Shown here: in pieces, positions 16,006 to 19,304 of the stretch
Numbering within the stretch: the stretch's first letter is position 1
How the letters are laid out: each line of letters opens with the position of its first letter
From: an uncultured Verrucomicrobiales bacterium
GTDB lineage: Bacteria > Verrucomicrobiota > Verrucomicrobiae > Limisphaerales > CANJSG01
Assembly (NCBI GenBank): GCA_946480965.1
Contig: CAMLMI010000044.1
Span: 1-19,304 of the forward strand
Reading direction: 5' to 3'
DNA length: 19,304 nt
The notes under the pieces: model-generated
Seen by the model: only the letters and a program-made list of their open reading frames with translations
Told to the model about the DNA's origin: nothing
Database searches by the model: none
Translations under genes and position numbers: made by a program

Positions 16006-16206
16006 ATGAAAACCGACTCCGATCACCCGCAGTTCCTCGACAAAGACGGCGTGGCCCGCCTCTTGAACGTCTCTCGACGCACCGTCGATTCACTCACCGC
16101 GCGCGGCGAGCTGCCGGTCGCGCGCCTTTCCAAACGCCTCCTGCGTTATCCCCGCGAGGCCGTAATCGCAGCCATGAATGCCCGCGCCGTCGGCCGCCAC
16201 CACTGA
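16006..16206 (+). CDS. Small excisionase/MerR-type HTH DNA-binding protein
   Basis: This 66-aa protein is almost entirely one winged-helix/MerR-like (HTH_17, excisionase-type) domain: 'FLDKDGVARLLNVSRRTVDS' at 10-29, then 'TARGELPVARLSKRLLRYPR' at 31-50 (the wing), and 'EAVIAAM' at 51-57. Such proteins are recombination directionality factors (Xis) or small regulators in integrative elements. I chose ATG 16006, which gives a compact domain; the frame is open upstream but without matching sequence. It lies 82 bp after the unknown 309-aa gene and 9 bp before a second HTH gene, so they are probably co-transcribed. Confidence 0.8.
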   Translation: MKTDSDHPQFLDKDGVARLLNVSRRTVDSLTARGELPVARLSKRLLRYPREAVIAAMNARAVGRHH

Positions 16207-16215
16207 AGGGACCCC

Positions 16216-16470
16216 ATGAAACCCGCTCTTACCTTGGGCAACAGGATCCCCAGCAAACCAAATGCAGCGCGTCCAGGATTCTGCGACTTCACCGACCTTT
16301 CCCGCAGCGTTCCTCTTGGGGAGCGCACGCTCCGGGCCTACGCGCGCCGGGGAGTCTTTCCTTCCATCATCCTGCCGGGCGGATGCTGGAGATTGTTCGA
16401 TCCGTCGGCGGCCCGAACGGCGTTGCTCAATTCCAAAACCGGTGCTTCCACGCGAACTCGGACCTCCTGA
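16216..16470 (+). CDS. Second small HTH protein, divergent excisionase-like
   Basis: This 84-aa protein starts at ATG 16216, with AAGGGA 5-10 nt upstream as a good ribosome binding site. Residues ~24-72 line up by eye with the preceding HTH protein: 'LGERTLRAYARRGVFPSIIL' followed by 'GGCWRLFDPSAARTAL' corresponds to 'VSRRTVDSLTARGELPVARL' and its wing. The N-terminal 23 residues and the Ser/Thr/Arg tail ('SKTGASTRTRTS') are extra. It is probably a DNA-binding partner or second directionality factor. Its stop is one base from the ATG of the next gene, suggesting translational coupling. Family assignment is by pattern only. Confidence 0.7.
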   Translation: MKPALTLGNRIPSKPNAARPGFCDFTDLSRSVPLGERTLRAYARRGVFPSIILPGGCWRLFDPSAARTALLNSKTGASTRTRTS

Positions 16471-16471
16471 C

Positions 16472-17356
16472 ATGGACATCAATTCATCTTCAAAGCTGTT
16501 CACTCAGCGGGGACTCTATCTGCAATTTCCGCTCTCGCTCCTGGCCTACCCTGGGACCGACGCGGAACGGTGGGAAGCCGTCATTGACTACGGTTGCCGG
16601 GTTGTTGGCCTATCCTTGGAAGATCGTGGTCAACTGGAAGGTCATTTGGTGGCGCCGTTCCCTCGGGGCTTCGACCGCCGGAATCGTCGCCAGTGCGTTC
16701 TAGTGGCTGGGGCCAAGGCTCTAGGCATCAGGCCCCACGATCTCGCGCAACCTCTGATGCGGTTGGAGAGCATCGATCAATTTCTGGACCGGTTCGCACA
16801 AGCCGCCCCCGGTGAAGACGCAACAGTCCGCCTCAAGAAAGATTTGGTCTTTGAGGCTCGTGATCGAAAAGGCCTTCTTGACAGCCACCTGATCGTTTTG
16901 GCGGCGATTGTCAGCGTGATCGGCCGCCGACGATGTCCGGTGAGGATCACCCAAAAAGCGATCCGGTGCCGAGCCGTCGGATGTCGTTCGTTGCAAGTGT
17001 TGGCGGCCGCCAGGCAGGCAGGCGTGCGGCTACCGGAGCCTCTATCCGACTGGGCAATTCGTTCGGCGCTCAAACGCCTCTATCTTGGCAATCTGGTTCA
17101 CCGGTTCACGTTTGGTCGCCGGATCACCTACTACGCCATCGGGATGACCCGGAAGGATTTCCAACTGTCCGTCCACGACCACGCGACCCGTCGCCAGCAG
17201 CGCGAGTGGCTGCGTCAAATCGAAGACGATGAGCTCGATGCCGCCATCAGAAACCGACGTGCCGTAATCAAGTGGCTTCCGCCTCCGCGTCCTCATGCCA
17301 CACCGCTGGAAGGCGCGGGAATTGATCCCGAACTGATCGACTTCGGCCCGGCCTGA
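16472..17356 (+). CDS. Hypothetical island protein with winged-helix-like centre
   Basis: This 294-aa soluble protein starts at ATG 16472, one base after the stop of the second HTH gene, and has no obvious ribosome binding site of its own, so coupled translation is likely. The N-terminal part has 'GLYLQFPLSLLAYPGTDAER'. A basic region near residues 145-235 reads like a winged helix: 'IRCRAVGCRSLQVLAAARQ', then 'LSDWAIRSALKRLYLGNLV' and the wing-like 'FTFGRRITYYAIGM'. The charged C-terminal part contains 'RRQQREWLRQIEDDELDAA' and 'RAVIKWL'. I do not recognise a named family. A DNA-binding or replication/control role for the island is possible but is inference. The upstream frame overlapping the HTH gene is not used. 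Confidence 0.7.
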   Translation: MDINSSSKLFTQRGLYLQFPLSLLAYPGTDAERWEAVIDYGCRVVGLSLEDRGQLEGHLVAPFPRGFDRRNRRQCVLVAGAKALGIRPHDLAQPLMRLESIDQFLDRFAQAAPGEDATVRLKKDLVFEARDRKGLLDSHLIVLAAIVSVIGRRRCPVRITQKAIRCRAVGCRSLQVLAAARQAGVRLPEPLSDWAIRSALKRLYLGNLVHRFTFGRRITYYAIGMTRKDFQLSVHDHATRRQQREWLRQIEDDELDAAIRNRRAVIKWLPPPRPHATPLEGAGIDPELIDFGPA

Positions 17357-17425
17357 GCCCCGGCTTCGTCGGTCGCTGATTTCTCAGACTTCACCGGCAG
17401 AGCGGGAGGGACACACAGATCCTGA

Positions 17426-17466
17426 GACAGACCGTCCGACAGACTCCTTGAAAGACTTTCTACAAT
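17426..17466 (+). promoter_or_regulatory. Promoter-like site with direct repeats upstream of SRAP
   Basis: GACAGAC occurs twice (17426-17432 and 17438-17444), 12 bp apart, just before a -10-like TACAAT (17461-17466; five of six consensus bases). TTGAAA at 17448-17453 is a good -35 by sequence but too near this -10; it could pair with TATGGG at 17469-17474 over 15 bp. The repeats may be a regulator site. The predicted transcript would read toward the SRAP gene. Confidence 0.35.
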
Positions 17467-17601
17467 CTTATGGGCCGAGCCTCTCCACACCGCCTCAGCT
17501 ATGACTCCACCAAGTCCTTCACTGGCTCTCCACTTAAACAGAAACCTGAAACAGCACCTTTGAAAGCAGAAGCTAAGAAAAGCAGAAACTCTGTGAGAAA
17601 A

Positions 17602-17618
17602 GCCAGTCTTCGACTGGC
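17602..17618 (-). terminator. Terminator-like hairpin (minus strand reading)
   Basis: GCCAGTC-TTC-GACTGGC is a perfect 7-bp inverted repeat with a 3-nt loop. Read on the minus strand it is followed directly by TTTTCTC, like a weak intrinsic terminator. No minus-strand gene is visible to its right, so it might end an antisense or small RNA, or simply fold within the plus-strand leader. Confidence 0.3.
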
Positions 17619-17846
17619 ACGAGAGAGACACGCGCTGGGCCTTCTGAATTCTCCAGAGGAAATCCCAAAGAGCGACCGAGCAGACGGGCGCACCTTTGCC
17701 TCGAATTCGGCCGGCCCGACCGGTCAGAAGCGGCTCCGTTGCTTTCGGTGGTGCCAGTTTCCGCTCTGCTGGGGATCCTTTTCACTGCTCGTAGTTCCAC
17801 CGCCTGCTGGATTGCCCAGAGCGCGGACTGGGCGATGCTGGCCACC

Positions 17847-18509
17847 ATGTGCGGCCGCTACCCGCTCACCCAGGTTCCCGACTTCGAAGAACTCTGCGAT
17901 GTGGCCATCGAGTGGAAGGGCTTCAAGCCGCGCTACAATATCGCCCCCACCCAGCGCGTCCCCATCGTCCGGCTTGAAGACGGCCACCTCGCCGTCGCTG
18001 AAGCCCGCTGGGGCTTGGTTCCGTCGTGGGCCGATGATCCGTCCATCGGCAACCGGATGATCAACGCGCGGGGCGAAACCGTGGCCGAGAAACCGTTCTT
18101 TCGCAGCGCTTTCAAAAGCCGCCGCTGCCTGGTCCCGGCCGACGGCTTCTACGAGTGGCAAAAGGTCGGGAAAGGCAAACAGCCTTGGCGCTTCGTGAAA
18201 CCCGACAGGGGGCCGTTTCTCTTCGCCGGATTGTGGGAACACTGGCGACCCGACGAATCCGCCGACTGGCTGACCACCTTCACCATTATCACCACCACGC
18301 CTAACCAAATTGCCGAGGCCGTCCATGACCGCATGCGCGTCATCCTCGACAAGGCCGGTGCCCAAGCGTGGATGGCCCCGAAGGCCGCCCCCGCCGCGTT
18401 GAAGGACCTCTTGGCGCCGTGTCCCGGCATCTCATTGGAGCGCTACCCTGTGGGAGCCGCTGTCGGCAGCCCGTCCAACGACTCCCCGGCCGTGATCAAG
18501 CCCGCCTGA
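17847..18509 (+). CDS. SRAP-domain abasic-site processing protein (YedK/HMCES-type)
   Basis: SRAP proteins form a thiazolidine DNA-protein crosslink with abasic sites in single-stranded DNA. The 220-aa length fits the family. ATG 17847 places the required Cys2 directly after Met ('MCGRYPL'); an in-frame upstream extension would block catalysis because Cys2 must become N-terminal. Other active-site residues are Asn31 in 'RYNIAPTQ', Asn73 in 'MINARGET', Glu103 in 'DGFYEW' and His160 in 'VHDRMRVIL', with 'ARWGLVPSWA' at 53-62. All key residues of the E. coli YedK set appear present. It follows an odd A-rich leader and is 118 bp upstream of hsdM on the same strand, so it is probably part of the island cargo. 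Confidence 0.95.
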   Translation: MCGRYPLTQVPDFEELCDVAIEWKGFKPRYNIAPTQRVPIVRLEDGHLAVAEARWGLVPSWADDPSIGNRMINARGETVAEKPFFRSAFKSRRCLVPADGFYEWQKVGKGKQPWRFVKPDRGPFLFAGLWEHWRPDESADWLTTFTIITTTPNQIAEAVHDRMRVILDKAGAQAWMAPKAAPAALKDLLAPCPGISLERYPVGAAVGSPSNDSPAVIKPA

Positions 18510-18627
18510 ATCCGCAAAACTTCCCCTTGGCCGCTCGTCGCGAACGCCTTAGCGTCCGCGTCCGTTACCAAGGTCGCCATGCACCAGTCCAACGATTGCC
18601 GAGACCGCGCCGGGCTCAGTTGATCCG

Positions 18628-19304
18628 ATGAGTTCCGAAACCCATTCCCAGATTGCCAGCTTCATTTGGAGCATCTGCAATCTCCTCCGAGGCCCCTACA
18701 AGCGGAACGAATACCGCAAAGTCATCCTGCCCCTGACGGTCCTCCGGCGGTTTGACTGCATCCTCGCTCCCACCCGGGCCAAGGTGCTCAAGGAACACGC
18801 GAACCTGAAGACGAAGGGCGACAACATCGTGCGCCATCGGTTGTCCCAGGTGACCGGGGTCCCGTTCTTCAATCTCTCCAAGTTCACGATGGCCAAGCCG
18901 CCCGAAGGCACCGGCCTCAACGGTCTGTTGGACGACCCGAACCAGCTCGCCCCGAACCTCAACAGCTACATCAGCGGTTTCTCGCCGAATGTCCGCGCCA
19001 TCATGGAGCGGTTCAAGATCGGCGAGCAGATCGCCTACATGGCGGAAAAGGACCTCCTCTTCCTCGTCGTCAAGGCGTTTACCGATCCCAAGATCGACCT
19101 GTCCCCGGCCAAGGTGGACAACATGCAGATGGGCTACGTCTTCGAGGAGCTCATCCGGATCGGTGCGGAGCAGTCAAACGAAGAGGCCGGGGAGCACTTC
19201 ACCCCTCGCGAGGTCATCAAGCTCATGGTCAACCTGCTCCTCTCCCCGGAGAAGGACCTCGCCCGCAGCCATGTCGTGAAGACCATCTACGACCCCGCCT
19301 GCGG
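18628..19304 (+). CDS. hsdM: Type I restriction-modification methyltransferase HsdM, 3'-truncated by window edge
   Basis: The first 225 residues of the DNA adenine methyltransferase (M) subunit of a type I RM system are visible. With HsdS it modifies the host DNA, and with HsdR it forms the restriction enzyme. The N-terminal helical HsdM_N signature is seen in 'FIWSICNLLRGPYKRNEYRK' and 'VILPLTVLRRFDCIL'. Further on are 'MGYVFEELIRIGAEQSNEEA' and 'GEHFTPREVIKLMVNLLLSP', which lead into the N6-MTase domain. The window stops inside 'IYDPACG', the start of SAM-binding motif I, so the catalytic NPPY-type motif is outside. ATG 18628 is the chosen start; no strong ribosome binding site is visible. 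hsdS and hsdR are expected downstream. Confidence 0.95.
   Translation, partial: MSSETHSQIASFIWSICNLLRGPYKRNEYRKVILPLTVLRRFDCILAPTRAKVLKEHANLKTKGDNIVRHRLSQVTGVPFFNLSKFTMAKPPEGTGLNGLLDDPNQLAPNLNSYISGFSPNVRAIMERFKIGEQIAYMAEKDLLFLVVKAFTDPKIDLSPAKVDNMQMGYVFEELIRIGAEQSNEEAGEHFTPREVIKLMVNLLLSPEKDLARSHVVKTIYDPAC

Larger units (their letters stand above)
17357..17846. other. 490-bp A-rich, lower-GC leader before SRAP gene
   Basis: This gap holds no convincing gene. The stretch at about 17440-17690 is visibly richer in A and AG dinucleotides than anything else in the window, with two copies of AAAGCAGAA 16 bp apart (17563-17571 and 17579-17587), a hairpin at 17602-17618 and a promoter-like site at its left end. 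It may be a long 5' leader for the SRAP gene or hold a small RNA. Confidence 0.4.
13204..19304 (+). mobile_element. Putative tRNA-Leu-integrated genomic island, right end outside
   Basis: A tRNA gene followed at once by a same-strand tyrosine recombinase marks the left end. The cargo is typical of an accessory element: two unrecognised proteins, two small excisionase-type HTH proteins, an SRAP protein and a type I RM methyltransferase. Base composition to the right is more mixed than in the backbone, and lowest at about 17440-17690. I could not find a second copy of the tRNA 3' end, so attR is presumably beyond 19304. The exact left boundary lies somewhere in the tRNA 3' half. Confidence 0.7.

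Noticed and set aside
17293..17631. Minus-strand 112-codon frame at the start of the leader
   Set aside because: It overlaps the 294-aa gene end, has no ribosome binding site and no recognisable domain.
17470..18060. Basic protein in the SRAP leader (196 codons)
   Set aside because: More than a third overlaps SRAP in the wrong frame and becomes Pro/Arg-rich there. The first ~75 codons show no domain or ribosome binding site.
1..19304. CRISPR array, rRNA genes or insertion sequence
   Set aside because: No regularly spaced long repeats, rRNA-like conserved blocks or transposase reading frames were seen.

Overview
The window is high-GC bacterial DNA with tightly packed genes. Lineage is inferred from protein style and was not tested. 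A verrucomicrobial (PVC group) bacterium fits best: the secreted protease ends in an 'AQFFRL'-type tail, the sensor kinase has an OB-fold-like ectodomain, and the integrase carries a 'GNSP' motif in place of the usual 'GHS'.

Left part (1-13012), chromosomal backbone: a truncated gene of unknown function; an EamA/DMT transporter that converges on and overlaps tcdA (tRNA ct6A dehydratase); two small membrane proteins on the minus strand; and a 924-aa hybrid histidine kinase. A compact plus-strand operon follows: ruvC, a Gly/Asp-rich small membrane protein, ruvA, and a DUF374 lysophospholipid-acyltransferase-like gene. A minus-strand group faces it: a TSUP/TauE exporter, then thiD, then a large secreted subtilisin-like protease whose GTG start overlaps the thiD stop by four bases (GTGA).

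Right part (13204-19304), putative integrated island: a tRNA-Leu(CAA) gene is followed 88 bp later by a tyrosine recombinase on the same strand, the classic arrangement of an element inserted at a tRNA 3' end. The cargo is a strong hairpin, an unrecognised ~309-aa protein, two tandem small excisionase/MerR-type HTH proteins, an unrecognised 294-aa protein with a winged-helix-like centre, an unusual A-rich lower-GC leader, an SRAP (YedK/HMCES-type) abasic-site protein, and the start of a type I restriction-modification methyltransferase (hsdM), cut by the window edge at its SAM-binding motif. I saw no second att copy, so the island probably runs past the right edge.

How it fits together: the left side is housekeeping (tRNA modification, Holliday-junction resolution, thiamine salvage, transport, signalling). 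The right side looks like a mobile defence island with an integration/control module followed by DNA-protection genes. The least explained part is 14720-17846, which holds two unknown proteins, two HTH proteins and several inverted or direct repeats.
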